DNA from: Streptomyces sp. NBC_00341
Lineage (GTDB): Bacteria > Actinomycetota > Actinomycetes > Streptomycetales > Streptomycetaceae
NCBI RefSeq assembly: GCF_041435055.1
Contig: NZ_CP108002.1
Location: forward strand, 496,001 to 560,000
Length of the DNA stretch: 64,000 nt
Direction of reading: 5' to 3'
Shown here: positions 1-8,397 of the stretch, piece by piece
Layout of the letters: each line of letters begins with the position of its first letter
How positions within the stretch are numbered: the stretch's first letter is position 1
Translations under genes and position numbers: made by a program
The notes under the pieces: model-generated
Told to the model about the DNA's origin: nothing
Databases searched by the model: none
Seen by the model: the letters and a program-made list of their open reading frames with translations, nothing else

Positions 1-1
1 G

Positions 2-445
2 GGAGTGCCCGTCATCCACGTGACGCTCCGGCTGCGCCCCGGCCATGCCGACGCCCATCCCCGTAACAAGACCTTCGGATCGCTTGCCTCCCACCTCTTC
101 ACCGCCGACGACCCGGGTGCCGCGATCCACCCGGACGCCGCCCCGGCCGAGGGTGAGCTCATCGTCCACAAGAACCGCGTCAGTGCCTTCGCCGGCAACA
201 ACCTCCAGCAGATACTCGCCGTCCAGGACATCGGTCATCTCGTGCTCGCCGGGGTCTCCACGGGCGGCGTCGTCCTGTCCACCGCGCTCCAGGCGGCCGA
301 CCTCGACTACCGGGTGACCGTCCTGTCCGACGCCTGCGCCGATCCCGACCCCGCGCTGCACCACACGCTCGTGAACGACCTCCTCGCCCGCCGCTGCGAG
401 ACCGCCACCGTCGCGCAATGGGCTCTCGCACTCAAGAACTCCTGA
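2..445 (+). CDS. Isochorismatase-family hydrolase, 3' part only
   Basis: The frame is open to the left edge, so the gene starts outside the window and the GTG at 5 is internal. The visible 147 residues are the C-terminal part of the isochorismatase-like alpha/beta fold: a VIHV strand, then HKNRVSAF, then LVLAGVSTGGVVLST and VLSDACAD. In cysteine hydrolases of this fold the segment after GVxT carries the catalytic Cys; here it reads STGGVVL, so that Cys is absent, as in the Cys-less branch of the family. The N-terminal catalytic Asp lies off the window. Substrate cannot be told. It ends about 100 bases before the next gene on the same strand. Confidence 0.8.
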   Translation, partial: GVPVIHVTLRLRPGHADAHPRNKTFGSLASHLFTADDPGAAIHPDAAPAEGELIVHKNRVSAFAGNNLQQILAVQDIGHLVLAGVSTGGVVLSTALQAADLDYRVTVLSDACADPDPALHHTLVNDLLARRCETATVAQWALALKNS

Positions 446-468
446 GCGCACCGGGGCTCGGGTCTCCA

Positions 469-474
469 TAGAAT
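469..474 (+). promoter_or_regulatory. Possible -10 element TAGAAT
   Basis: TAGAAT matches the Streptomyces housekeeping -10 hexamer. Transcription would start near 481, after the GTG at 475, which favours the GTG at 541 as the start of the downstream gene. No convincing -35 is seen, so this is tentative. Confidence 0.3.
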
Positions 475-540
475 GTGAGCGACCGCCCCGCCGTTGACGA
501 CCGCTCACGGCGCCCGCCCCGGCCGAGGGAAGACGCAACG

Positions 541-1272
541 GTGTACCAGCCCGACGAGTTCGCATTCACCGAGACCGGCCGCCGGGCCCCGGCGGCCGCC
601 CGGCGCCCGGGTGTTCCCGCGCTGTGGATCGTGGACGCGCAGCAGGAGGGCGGGCGGGCGCAGGAGCTGGCCCCTGGCATCCTCGACGCCGAGGAGCTCG
701 CGCGGGCCGGGAATCTGGCCGTCGAGGCCGACCGCTTCTGCTTCCTCGCCTCGCACGTGGCGCTGCGGATGCTGCTGGGGGCGCGGCTCGGCATCGCCCC
801 CGACGCCGTGCGGCTGACGCGGGAGCCGTGTCCGTCCTGCGGCGGGCCGCACGGCCGTCCCGCGACCGACGGCGGCGTGCACTTCTCCCTGTCGCACACC
901 CGGGGCGTCGCGCTGCTCGCCCTCGCGGACGAGCCGGTGGGGGTGGATGTGGAACGCGCCCCGGAGGAACGGGTCGTGTCGGAGATCGGGGACCAGCTGC
1001 ATCCGGCGGAGCGCCGAGAACTGGCGGCGCTGCCCGCAGAGGAGCGGCCGGCCGCCTTCGTACGGGCCTGGACCCGCAAGGAGGCGTATCTGAAGGGCAC
1101 CGGTATCGGGCTGGCCGACGGGATCTCGCACGACCACATGGGGACCGGCCCGGTTCCGCAGCCGGGGCCCGCGGGCTGGACCGTCACCGATGTCGCGGTC
1201 CCCCTCGGATACGCGGCGGCGGTCGCCGTCCGCACGGCGGGGCGCCCGCCCGCCCACGAAGACGACCGGTGA
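541..1272 (+). CDS. 4'-phosphopantetheinyl transferase (Sfp type)
   Basis: Transfers the phosphopantetheine arm of CoA to a conserved Ser of acyl or peptidyl carrier proteins, activating fatty-acid, polyketide or NRPS machinery in the cytoplasm. The family signatures are all present: FSLSHT near residue 115, GVDVE near 135 (Mg-binding acidic pair) and [12 protein letters not shown] near 178. At about 243 residues it is the size of Sfp-like, not AcpS-like, enzymes. I chose GTG 541 because GAGGGA lies 10 bases upstream; GTG 475 in the same frame would add 22 unconserved residues and would precede the possible transcription start. A CxxC pair ([10 protein letters not shown]) lies in the middle. 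phosphoglucomutase follows 52 bases later, so the two may be co-transcribed. Confidence 0.88.
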   Translation: MYQPDEFAFTETGRRAPAAARRPGVPALWIVDAQQEGGRAQELAPGILDAEELARAGNLAVEADRFCFLASHVALRMLLGARLGIAPDAVRLTREPCPSCGGPHGRPATDGGVHFSLSHTRGVALLALADEPVGVDVERAPEERVVSEIGDQLHPAERRELAALPAEERPAAFVRAWTRKEAYLKGTGIGLADGISHDHMGTGPVPQPGPAGWTVTDVAVPLGYAAAVAVRTAGRPPAHEDDR

Positions 1273-1324
1273 AGATGGCCCGGCGGGCAGATCGCACCGA
1301 CCGACCGATACGGAGGAGTGGCAG

Positions 1325-2965
1325 ATGCCGCACACACGAGCCGGACAGCAGGCGCGCCCCGAGGACCTGACCGATGTGGCCCGGCTGGTGACGGCGTATT
1401 ACACGCTGCACCCGGATCCGGCCGAGGCGGGCCAGCGGGTGGCCTTCGGCACCTCGGGGCACCGGGGTTCGTCGACGGCCACCGCGTTCAACGAGGACCA
1501 CATCGCCGCGACGAGCCAGGCGATCAGCGAGTACCGGGCCGTGCAGGGCACGGACGGGCCGCTCTTCCTCGGGGCCGACACCCACGCGCTCTCGGAGCCC
1601 GCGCGGGTCACCGCCCTCGAGGTGTTCGCGGCGAACGAGGTGAGCGTTCTCATCGATTCCGCCGACGGTTACACCCCGACGCCCGCGGTCTCGCACGCCG
1701 TCCTCACCCACAACCGCGGCCGTACCTCGCACCTGGCCGACGGTGTGGTGGTCACACCGTCCCACAACCCGCCCGGTGACGGCGGGTTCAAGTACAACCC
1801 GCCGAACGGCGGTCCGGCCGGGTCCGCGGCGACCGGCTGGATCCAGGAGCGGGCCAACGAGATCATCGCGGGCGGGCTCAAGGACGTCCGCCGGGTGCCC
1901 TTCACCCGCGCGCTGGCGGCGCCCTCGACCGGGACGTACGACTTCCTCGGCAGCTATGTGACGGACCTTCCGTCCGTGCTCGACCTCGACGCGGTGCGCG
2001 CCGCCGGGGTGCGGATCGGCGCCGATCCGCTGGGCGGGGCGTCGGTCGCGTACTGGGGCCGCATCGCGGAGCAGCACCGGCTCGACCTGACCGTGGTCAA
2101 TCCGCTCACCGACCCCACCTGGCGGTTCATGACGCTGGACTGGGACGGCAGGATCCGGATGGACTGCTCGTCCCCGTACGCGATGGCCTCGCTGATCGGG
2201 CAGCGCGACCGCTTCGACATCGCCACCGGCAACGACGCCGACGCGGACCGGCACGGCATCGTCACCCCCGACGCGGGCCTGATGAACCCGAACCACTACC
2301 TCGCCGTCGCCATCGACTACCTGTACCGGCACCGGGACCGGTGGCCGGCGGGAGCGGGCATCGGAAAGACCCTGGTGTCCTCGGGAATGATCGACCGGGT
2401 CGCCGCCGGTCTCGGCCGGCAACTGGTCGAAGTGCCGGTCGGATTCAAGTGGTTCGTGGACGGTCTGGCCGACGGGTCGCTCGGATTCGGCGGCGAGGAG
2501 TCGGCCGGGGCCTCGTTCCTCCGCCATGACGGATCGGTGTGGACGACGGACAAGGACGGCATTCTGCTCGCGCTGCTCGCCTCCGAGATCCTCGCGGTGA
2601 CGGGCGAATCGCCGTCCGCTCACTACGCCGCGCTGGTCTCCCGGTTCGGTGAGCCGGCGTACGCCCGGATCGACGCCCCGGCGGACCGCGAGCAGAAAGC
2701 GGTGCTGGCGCGGCTCTCCCCCGAGCAGGTCGGCGCCGACACCCTCGCGGGCGAACCGGTCACGGCCGTGCTCACCTCCGCGCCGGGCAACGGTGAGGCG
2801 ATCGGCGGAATCAAGGTGACGACGGAGAACGCCTGGTTCGCCGCCCGGCCCTCGGGCACGGAGGACGTCTACAAGATCTACGCCGAGTCCTTCCTCGGCA
2901 CCGAGCACCTCGGCCGGGTCCAGGAGGAGGCCAAGGCCGTCGTCTCGGCCGCCCTGGACAGCTGA
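1325..2965 (+). CDS. pgm: Phosphoglucomutase (alpha-D-glucose phosphate-specific)
   Basis: Interconverts glucose-1-phosphate and glucose-6-phosphate, linking glycolysis to glycogen and nucleotide-sugar synthesis. 546 residues, normal for the bacterial Pgm family. The landmarks are in order: substrate loop TSGHRGS near 41, phosphoserine loop TPSHNPP with Ser146, metal-binding DADADRHG near 303, sugar-binding GGEESAG near 389 and phosphate-binding [10 protein letters not shown] near 507. ATG 1325 is preceded by CGGAGGAG at the right distance. It could supply glucose-1-phosphate for the exopolysaccharide locus that begins about 8 kb downstream, but that link is inference. A strong hairpin follows the stop. 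Confidence 0.96.
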   Translation: MPHTRAGQQARPEDLTDVARLVTAYYTLHPDPAEAGQRVAFGTSGHRGSSTATAFNEDHIAATSQAISEYRAVQGTDGPLFLGADTHALSEPARVTALEVFAANEVSVLIDSADGYTPTPAVSHAVLTHNRGRTSHLADGVVVTPSHNPPGDGGFKYNPPNGGPAGSAATGWIQERANEIIAGGLKDVRRVPFTRALAAPSTGTYDFLGSYVTDLPSVLDLDAVRAAGVRIGADPLGGASVAYWGRIAEQHRLDLTVVNPLTDPTWRFMTLDWDGRIRMDCSSPYAMASLIGQRDRFDIATGNDADADRHGIVTPDAGLMNPNHYLAVAIDYLYRHRDRWPAGAGIGKTLVSSGMIDRVAAGLGRQLVEVPVGFKWFVDGLADGSLGFGGEESAGASFLRHDGSVWTTDKDGILLALLASEILAVTGESPSAHYAALVSRFGEPAYARIDAPADREQKAVLARLSPEQVGADTLAGEPVTAVLTSAPGNGEAIGGIKVTTENAWFAARPSGTEDVYKIYAESFLGTEHLGRVQEEAKAVVSAALDS

Positions 2966-3002
2966 CCCCGACGCACCCCGGCGCGGCAGCGGTCCCGCTT
3001 CA

Positions 3003-3037
3003 CCCGTCCGGCCCCGCACGGTGGCGGGCCGGACGGG
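3003..3037 (+). terminator. Terminator hairpin after pgm
   Basis: A perfect 12-bp stem (CCCGTCCGGCCC with GGGCCGGACGGG) around an 11-base loop, 37 bases after the pgm stop. No U tract follows, as is usual in Streptomyces. Confidence 0.75.
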
Positions 3038-3102
3038 AGGTGCGCAGGCTGTCCCGAGAGCCGCCGATTCGCTGGGACGGCGGAGCCTGATGGGGGTGCG
3101 AC

Positions 3103-5178
3103 GTGTCGGACGCCGGTGGAGCGGTCCCTGGGACGACCACGGGCGACGTCATGTCGGTAGCACTCCTGGACGCCTTGTTCAGCCAGTCCGCGGTGGGCCT
3201 GCACGTCCTGGACACGGAGCTGCGGGTGGAGCGCGCCAACCCGCTGTCCGAAGCGGTCGACGCCGATCAGATCGTGGGACTGCACTTCACCGAGGCGTAC
3301 TGGTTCGACGATCCGGCCAGGGCCGAACTACTGCTGCGCGGCGTGCTGGAGAGCGGCCTGCCCGTGCTCGACCAGGTGATCCGGGGGCGGCTGGCGCGCG
3401 CGCCCGGCCCCAGCCACAGCCTGCGGGTCACCCTGCACCGGCTGGACGACCCCACGGGGCGGCCCCTCGGGGTGCTGGCCGCGGTCGTCGACATCAACGA
3501 ACGGGAGAAGGCCCGCGCCCGAGCGGACTGCCTGACGGCCGTGCGCAGGGAGGTGGGCCACTCCCTCGATGTGGCGGCGACCTGCGAGGGCCTGGTCGCG
3601 GCCCTGGTGCCTAGGTTCGCCGACTTCGCCGTGGTCGAGGTGGTGGACGAGGTCCTGCGGGGCTCGCCCCCGCCGGCCGGTCCGCTGGGGCGCGAAGTCC
3701 CCTTGCGCCGGGCGGCGCAACGGGGACCCGGTGGCGACGGCATGGCCGGGGACATGCGGCGGCTGCCGGAGCGCACGCCGTTCGCGCTCGCCGTCACGGA
3801 CCTGCGCCCCCGGCTGTCCCCGCTCGGCCCGGACACCCCGTGGCTGGCCGCGGATCCGGACAGCGCGCGGATGATCGAGGTGTCCGGGGCGCACTCGCTG
3901 ATCGTGGTGCCGCTGAAGCTGCACGGCGCCGTGCTGGGCCTGGTGAGCCTCTACCGGTTCCGCGGAACCGAGCCCTACGACGAGAACGATGTCGCGCTCG
4001 CGCTGACGGCGGCCGCCCACGCCGCGCTGAGCATCGAGAACGCCCGGCGCTACGAGCGCGACCACGTGATCGCGTCCACCGTCCAGCGCAGGCTGCTCCC
4101 CCCGCACGACCGTGCCCGGGTCGCCGTCGAGACCGCGCACATCCTGCTGCCGGGGCGCAACAGCGGCTGCTGGTTCGACACGGTCGGGCTGTCGGGTGCG
4201 CGTACCGCGCTGATCATCGGCAATGTCGAGGGACACGGGCTGCAGACGGCCATCACCATGGGGCAGCTGCGCACCGTCATCCACGCGCTGGCCGGACTCG
4301 ACCTGGAGCCCGACGAGGTGCTGGCCCGGCTCAACGACACGGCCGACCGGCTGGCGCGCGAGCGCAGGTCGCTGCCGCCCGGCGACTCGCTGCACAACCA
4401 GTCCCTGACGGCGACGTGCATGTACGCGGTCTACGACCCGTTCACCCGGACGTGCACCGTGGCGCGGGCGGGGCATCCGGCGCCGGTGGCCGTCGGACCC
4501 GACGGCAGCCCGGTGGTCCTGGACGTGCCCGAGGGGCCGCCGCTCTTCTCCGACGACAGCGCCCCCTTCGCCACGGCGACGGTCCGGCTCGACGAGGGCA
4601 GTGTGCTGGCGTTCCTCACCGGTTCACTGCTGCCGGACGCCCGGTCCGTGGCCCGGGTACAGGAAGCGCTCGCCTTTCCGGACCGCCCGCTGCGGCAGCT
4701 GTGCGACGCCATCGTCTACAGCCTGCCGGCCGGCGCCCGTCCCGACGGTGCCGCGCTGCTCCTCGCCAGGACCGGGGTCGTCCCGCCCGACCGGGTCGCG
4801 ACCTGGGAACTGGCCCACGACCGGACCACGCCCGCCATGGCCCGCACGCTCGTCCGGGACCGGCTGGAAGGGTGGAACCTCGACGAGGAGACGATCGAGG
4901 CGACCGAACTCATCGTGAGCGAGCTGATCACCAACGCGGTCCGCTACGGAACCCCGCCGCTGCAGCTGCGTCTTCTGCTGGACCGCACCCTGACCTGCGA
5001 GGTCCACGACACCAGCCCGATGGCGCCCAACCTGCGCCACGCGCGCACCCTGGACGAGGGCGGTCGCGGCCTGTTCATCGTGTCGCAGCTCGCCACGCAC
5101 TGGGGCACCCGGTACGGCGCGGAGGGCAAGGCCCTGTGGACCGAACAGGAGGTCCCCGCTCCGGAGGGCGGCTCCTGA
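3103..5178 (+). CDS. PAS-GAF-PP2C-HATPase regulator with degenerate phosphatase
   Basis: 691-residue cytoplasmic multidomain signalling protein: PAS (about 15-130), GAF (about 150-325), SpoIIE/RsbU-type PP2C (about 330-555) and an RsbW-like HATPase anti-sigma domain (about 570-690). The HATPase keeps its N box (E607, N611 in ELITNAVRYG) and the DEGGRGL glycine loop, so it can probably bind ATP and act on a sigma factor or anti-anti-sigma partner. The PP2C part has lost its metal ligands: GGDW is SGCW (Cys356), GDVxGHG is GNVEGHG (Asn374), TDGL is TGSL (Gly507) and the final DD is DG (548-549). It is therefore probably a pseudophosphatase. GTG 3103 follows a G-rich Shine-Dalgarno; ATG 3151 is the alternative. 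Confidence 0.88.
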   Translation: MSDAGGAVPGTTTGDVMSVALLDALFSQSAVGLHVLDTELRVERANPLSEAVDADQIVGLHFTEAYWFDDPARAELLLRGVLESGLPVLDQVIRGRLARAPGPSHSLRVTLHRLDDPTGRPLGVLAAVVDINEREKARARADCLTAVRREVGHSLDVAATCEGLVAALVPRFADFAVVEVVDEVLRGSPPPAGPLGREVPLRRAAQRGPGGDGMAGDMRRLPERTPFALAVTDLRPRLSPLGPDTPWLAADPDSARMIEVSGAHSLIVVPLKLHGAVLGLVSLYRFRGTEPYDENDVALALTAAAHAALSIENARRYERDHVIASTVQRRLLPPHDRARVAVETAHILLPGRNSGCWFDTVGLSGARTALIIGNVEGHGLQTAITMGQLRTVIHALAGLDLEPDEVLARLNDTADRLARERRSLPPGDSLHNQSLTATCMYAVYDPFTRTCTVARAGHPAPVAVGPDGSPVVLDVPEGPPLFSDDSAPFATATVRLDEGSVLAFLTGSLLPDARSVARVQEALAFPDRPLRQLCDAIVYSLPAGARPDGAALLLARTGVVPPDRVATWELAHDRTTPAMARTLVRDRLEGWNLDEETIEATELIVSELITNAVRYGTPPLQLRLLLDRTLTCEVHDTSPMAPNLRHARTLDEGGRGLFIVSQLATHWGTRYGAEGKALWTEQEVPAPEGGS

Positions 5179-5210
5179 CGGCACGCTGTCCGGCCCCGGG
5201 GAGACGGGTG

Positions 5211-5246
5211 CGGCGCACCGCGGCCGGGGTGGGCCGTGGTGCGCCG
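5211..5246. terminator. Bidirectional terminator hairpin
   Basis: CGGCGCACC pairs with GGTGCGCCG, and inner GC pairs extend the stem. It lies between convergent genes ending at 5178 (+) and 5296 (-), so it can serve both. Confidence 0.6.
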
Positions 5247-5295
5247 CGGTCAGGAAGCCGGCACCGGCCCCGGATTCAGGGACGGCCGGTATCGG

Positions 5296-5790
5296 TCAGC
5301 GGCGGCCGCCGTGGTGACGGCCCCAGGACTTCGAGTCGACCTTGTGGCCGCGTGCGTCCTTGAGGGTCGCCGTGTCGCTGTTGTCCCAGACGTAGCGGCG
5401 GAGGTCCTGGTAGACGTCGTGGCTGTTGTCACGGCCGACACCGGTGTGCACGCGCACCGAGGAGCGGCCCGCCAGCCGCAGGTCGAAGCGGTAGGTGCGG
5501 TGGCTCTCGTCGCTGAGGGTCCAGCCGCGCAGGTTGACCGAGCCGCGGCCGGTGTTGGTGACGGTGACCCATTCACCGTTCAGGCTGCGGTTCGATCCGT
5601 TGTCGCGGCCGGGGCTGTCGTACTGGATCTTGCCCAGGACGACGGACGGGCGCGGGGCCGGCTTGCTGTGGCCGTGGTCGTGACCGCGGCCGTGGCCGTG
5701 GCCGTCTGCTGCCGCCGGAAGGGCGGCGGCGGCCAGGAGCGCGCCGGAAGCGAGAACGGTGGCGGTGATCCGCCGTGCGGAACGGGACAT
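5296..5790 (-). CDS. Secreted lamin-tail-domain protein
   Basis: 164 residues. A Sec signal peptide (basic start, hydrophobic run, ALPAAADG cleavage region) is followed by a His/Gly-rich stretch (DGHGHGRGHDHGHS, about 29-42) that could bind metal. The rest is one lamin-tail (LTD) beta-sandwich: GEWVTVTNTG, LRGWTLSDESHRTYRF, the VRVHTG strand and a closing WDNSDTATL. LTD domains occur on exported nucleases and as lone secreted proteins, and no catalytic domain is attached here. ATG 5790 is preceded by GAGGGG. Its role outside the cell is unknown; a structural or adhesive part is the usual guess. It converges on the regulator gene across a hairpin. Confidence 0.82.
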   Translation of the reverse strand: MSRSARRITATVLASGALLAAAALPAAADGHGHGRGHDHGHSKPAPRPSVVLGKIQYDSPGRDNGSNRSLNGEWVTVTNTGRGSVNLRGWTLSDESHRTYRFDLRLAGRSSVRVHTGVGRDNSHDVYQDLRRYVWDNSDTATLKDARGHKVDSKSWGRHHGGRR

Positions 5791-6185
5791 GAAGACCCCT
5801 CAGATGCAGGCCGGGACTGTGCGGTCCGGGCGTTGTCCGGTCCCGGCGTGGTGCCGGGAAGCCACACTGTGAACCTGTTGCCCGTTGCGTGGACAGTGCC
5901 CGGGTACGTGTTACGAAGTGCGGACATTTCCGTCACACACGGATGCAGGAGCCACCCACCGAACCCTCCGGGTACCTGTCAATCCCTGTCCGTTGCACCC
6001 ACCCGTACGGCGCCGGGTTGACGGGGCCGGGCACCTCCGCTCCCCCGCCGTCGCGGGCCCGCACCCGGTCCGTGAATCCGGTCCCGGAACCTGTAACAGT
6101 CACCGCACGAATAGACCTGAACGTCCGTTCCGTTACCCCCGGAAGTACGCACGGAGGTTCACTCGAACACGTGATGAATCGGGGT
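5791..6185. other. 395-base intergenic region
   Basis: No convincing gene on either strand; reading frames here lack coding bias and recognisable motifs. It must hold the promoter of the lamin-tail gene (leftward) and the 3' end of the transcript of the next membrane protein. I could not single out a reliable -10/-35 pair or a strong hairpin. Confidence 0.5.
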
Positions 6186-6821
6186 TCACGACCCGGCGGG
6201 TGCGGGGTCCGCGGCGGGGCGCCTCCCGGACCGGCCGAGCAGGACCACCGAGCACACGGCGGCGAACGCGCACCAGGTCGAGACGAACTCCAGCCGCCAC
6301 AGCGCGGCGCAGACAACGGCCCCGACCGCGGCCAGCCCGCCGAGCCACCTCAGCCACCGGTCGCCGGACATCAGCAGCGATCCGACGGTGGCCAGGAGAT
6401 AGCCCGCGACGAGCAGCCCGGGGAACGGCAGGTCGAGCACATAGCCCAGGGTGTGCCCCCGGATCTGCGCGGTCACCGGCCGGTCGGCCAGGCCGTATCC
6501 GAGCGCGGTGGAGGTCGCGGCTCCGGCCGCGAGCGGCACCAGCAGCCGGCGCCGGGCGTGCGGCGGCGCGGCGCACAGGACGCCCGCCGGCACCCAGAGC
6601 GCCAGCAGCGGCAGGGCGATGACCGCCCAGGCCACGGTCGCCGGGCCGGTGCCGCCCTGCGCACGCCACACCGCGGACTCGATGATCTGATGGGCGCCCA
6701 GCAGCAGCGGGAGCGCGGCGAGCGGGAGGTCCCGGACCCGGCGGGTCCGTAAGACGCAGGCGGCGCCGACCGCCGCGATGGCGGTGCCCGCCACAAGGTC
6801 GGCGGTCGCGCTCCAGCACAT
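6186..6821 (-). CDS. Small multi-pass membrane protein (DUF6629-like)
   Basis: 211 residues with about six hydrophobic segments. The start MCWSATAD, the HQIIESAVWR motif near residue 44 and WRLEFVSTWCAF near 172 look like a family I associate with DUF6629; that label is from memory and unverified. Function is unknown. Leu24 is encoded by TTA, one of only two TTA codons noticed in the window, so translation should need the bldA tRNA and be tied to development. The start is the first ATG, and it has no close operon partner. Confidence 0.7.
   Translation of the reverse strand: MCWSATADLVAGTAIAAVGAACVLRTRRVRDLPLAALPLLLGAHQIIESAVWRAQGGTGPATVAWAVIALPLLALWVPAGVLCAAPPHARRRLLVPLAAGAATSTALGYGLADRPVTAQIRGHTLGYVLDLPFPGLLVAGYLLATVGSLLMSGDRWLRWLGGLAAVGAVVCAALWRLEFVSTWCAFAAVCSVVLLGRSGRRPAADPAPAGS
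6750..6752 (-). promoter_or_regulatory. TTA (bldA-dependent) codon
   Basis: Codon 24 of the membrane-protein gene reads TTA in frame (GTC TTA CGG on the minus strand). In Streptomyces, TTA codons are read by the late-accumulating bldA leucyl tRNA. Confidence 0.8.
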
Positions 6822-6926
6822 GGCGTCACCCGGGGGTCTCTCGTTCGCGTGAACCGGTCCACTCGCCGGTCACGCTACGGCCCCGGCAGCGGGCGCGACA
6901 GATGACACGGCCGCGCGCGGTGAGGC

Positions 6927-7226
6927 TCAGGCCGTCGCGTCCGACCAGGCGTAGGGCGGCGGGACCGGACCGTCGGGGTGGACCGCGCCGGCCTCTCCGA
7001 GTTCCCGGTCGGCCACGCTCATCAGCTGGGCCGCGACATCGCGCATCGCACGGCTCGCCGCGAGTTCGTCGCCGATGGTGGGCACATCCGGGTCCTGCGG
7101 GCTGCAACGGGCGACCCCGTGGCCGGTGAGTCTCGCCGTGCCGGTGTCCAGCACCGCCTCCGCCGTGGTCGCACCGTCCTGCTCGGACAGATCAACGTGG
7201 ACCGTCCACTCCATCGTCCGGCTCAT
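6927..7226 (-). CDS. DUF1876 small protein
   Basis: 99 residues with the pattern of the actinobacterial DUF1876 family: MEWTVHVDLSEQDG, TTAEAVLDTG, the LTGHGVARC strand, then IGDELAASRAMRDVAAQLM, giving a small alpha/beta fold. Several paralogues usually occur per Streptomyces genome. Molecular function is unknown. The start at 7226 is supported by GGGAGGTG a few bases upstream; extending the frame farther gives only low-complexity sequence. It is divergent from the PP2C phosphatase gene, with 270 bases between them. Confidence 0.85.
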   Translation of the reverse strand: MSRTMEWTVHVDLSEQDGATTAEAVLDTGTARLTGHGVARCSPQDPDVPTIGDELAASRAMRDVAAQLMSVADRELGEAGAVHPDGPVPPPYAWSDATA

Positions 7227-7496
7227 CGCGCACCTCCCGGCCCGCGCCGGCCGCCGTGCGACGCCGCCACGCGGGTTCCCTCCCAGCATCCACCCAACCG
7301 GCGCACCCCGCGCGCTGCGGCCACCGGGGACGGCTCGGACTGCGCGGATCACCGCGCCGAAATACGATGAGCGGAGCCTCGTCCGGAACAGCCGGCGCGT
7401 GGCCCCGTACCGGATCCGAAGCGTTGACCTCCCGGATCGTCCGCCACGACAGACCCTGTGGTGCGGCTCGCCACCACACGCACTGGGGAGCGGCCC

Positions 7497-8330
7497 ATGA
7501 ACCGGCGTCGTCCTCCCCGCTCGGCCAGTGCCGAGGAGCTGCTGACCACGCTCCAGCAGCTCACCTCGCGGGCGCGCCGCGAGGTGGAGCTGCACCAGGC
7601 ACGGGTGGAGCTGGCGGAGGCGCTCCAGCGGGAGATGCTGCCCTCGTCGCTGCCCGATCTGCCGGGGCTGCAGACCGCCGCCCGGTACACGCCCGCGCGC
7701 AGCGGTCTGGACATCGGGGGCGACTGGTACGACGGCTTCCTGCTCCCGGACGGTTCGCTGGCGTTCGCCATCGGGGACGTACAGGGGCACGACGTCGAGG
7801 CGGCGGCCTTCATGGGCCAGATCCGGATCGCGATGCGCGCGCTGGCCGTCACCGCGGCCGATCCGGGCGAAGTGGTCCGGCGGACCAATGACCTGCTGCT
7901 GTCCGTGGACTCCGGTCTCCTCGCCACCTGCACCTTCGTCCGGATAGATCCGTTCACCCGGGAGCTCCAGAGCGCCCGTGCGGGACATGTCGCCGCGGTG
8001 TGGGCCACGGCGGACGGGCGGGCGGGCACCACCGAGGACGAGGGCGGTCTGCCGCTCGGGATCCAGGCCGGTGAGGAGTACCCGGTCACCACCCGGCGCC
8101 TCACGACCCCCGGCGCCTTCGTGCTGCTGACCGACGGGGTGATCGAGGGCCCCTCCTACTCGATCGACGAGGGGCTGGACGCCGTGGTGCGGCTGGTGAG
8201 CTCACGGGTCGGCGACGACGCGGACGAGCTGGCCGACGCGATCCTGGGAGCGGCGGAGCGCACCGGGCACGAGGACGACGCCGCCGTACTCGTCGTGCGG
8301 CACGACGCGTTCCCCGCCGCTCCCGGATGA
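7497..8330 (+). CDS. PP2C (RsbU/SpoIIE-type) protein phosphatase
   Basis: 277 residues. A short N-terminal coiled-coil-like helix (ELHQARVELAEALQREMLP) is followed by a complete PPM/RsbU catalytic domain. All metal-binding motifs are intact: GGDWYDGF, GDVQGHD, LTDGVIE and the final EDDAAVLV. It should dephosphorylate a serine on an anti-anti-sigma (STAS) protein in a partner-switching pathway. It lacks an obvious sensor domain of its own, and the MASE1 membrane protein 67 bases downstream on the same strand may belong to the same pathway. ATG 7497 has GGGGAG at the right spacing. Confidence 0.92.
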   Translation: MNRRRPPRSASAEELLTTLQQLTSRARREVELHQARVELAEALQREMLPSSLPDLPGLQTAARYTPARSGLDIGGDWYDGFLLPDGSLAFAIGDVQGHDVEAAAFMGQIRIAMRALAVTAADPGEVVRRTNDLLLSVDSGLLATCTFVRIDPFTRELQSARAGHVAAVWATADGRAGTTEDEGGLPLGIQAGEEYPVTTRRLTTPGAFVLLTDGVIEGPSYSIDEGLDAVVRLVSSRVGDDADELADAILGAAERTGHEDDAAVLVVRHDAFPAAPG

Positions 8331-8397
8331 CGTGGTGATCCGGCTGGTGCGTGTCACGCCACCACCGCCGACCGGGTCCGGTGTCTGATGAGATCTG

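Noticed and set aside
1184..3019. Long open frame on the minus strand across pgm
   Set aside because: It is antisense to a fully motif-supported gene, and such frames are an expected side effect of GC-biased third positions. It shows no domain.
5791..6185. Overlapping plus-strand frames between the lamin-tail and membrane genes
   Set aside because: They run through the antisense of the next gene, have no Shine-Dalgarno at a sensible start, and encode Arg/Pro-rich sequence.
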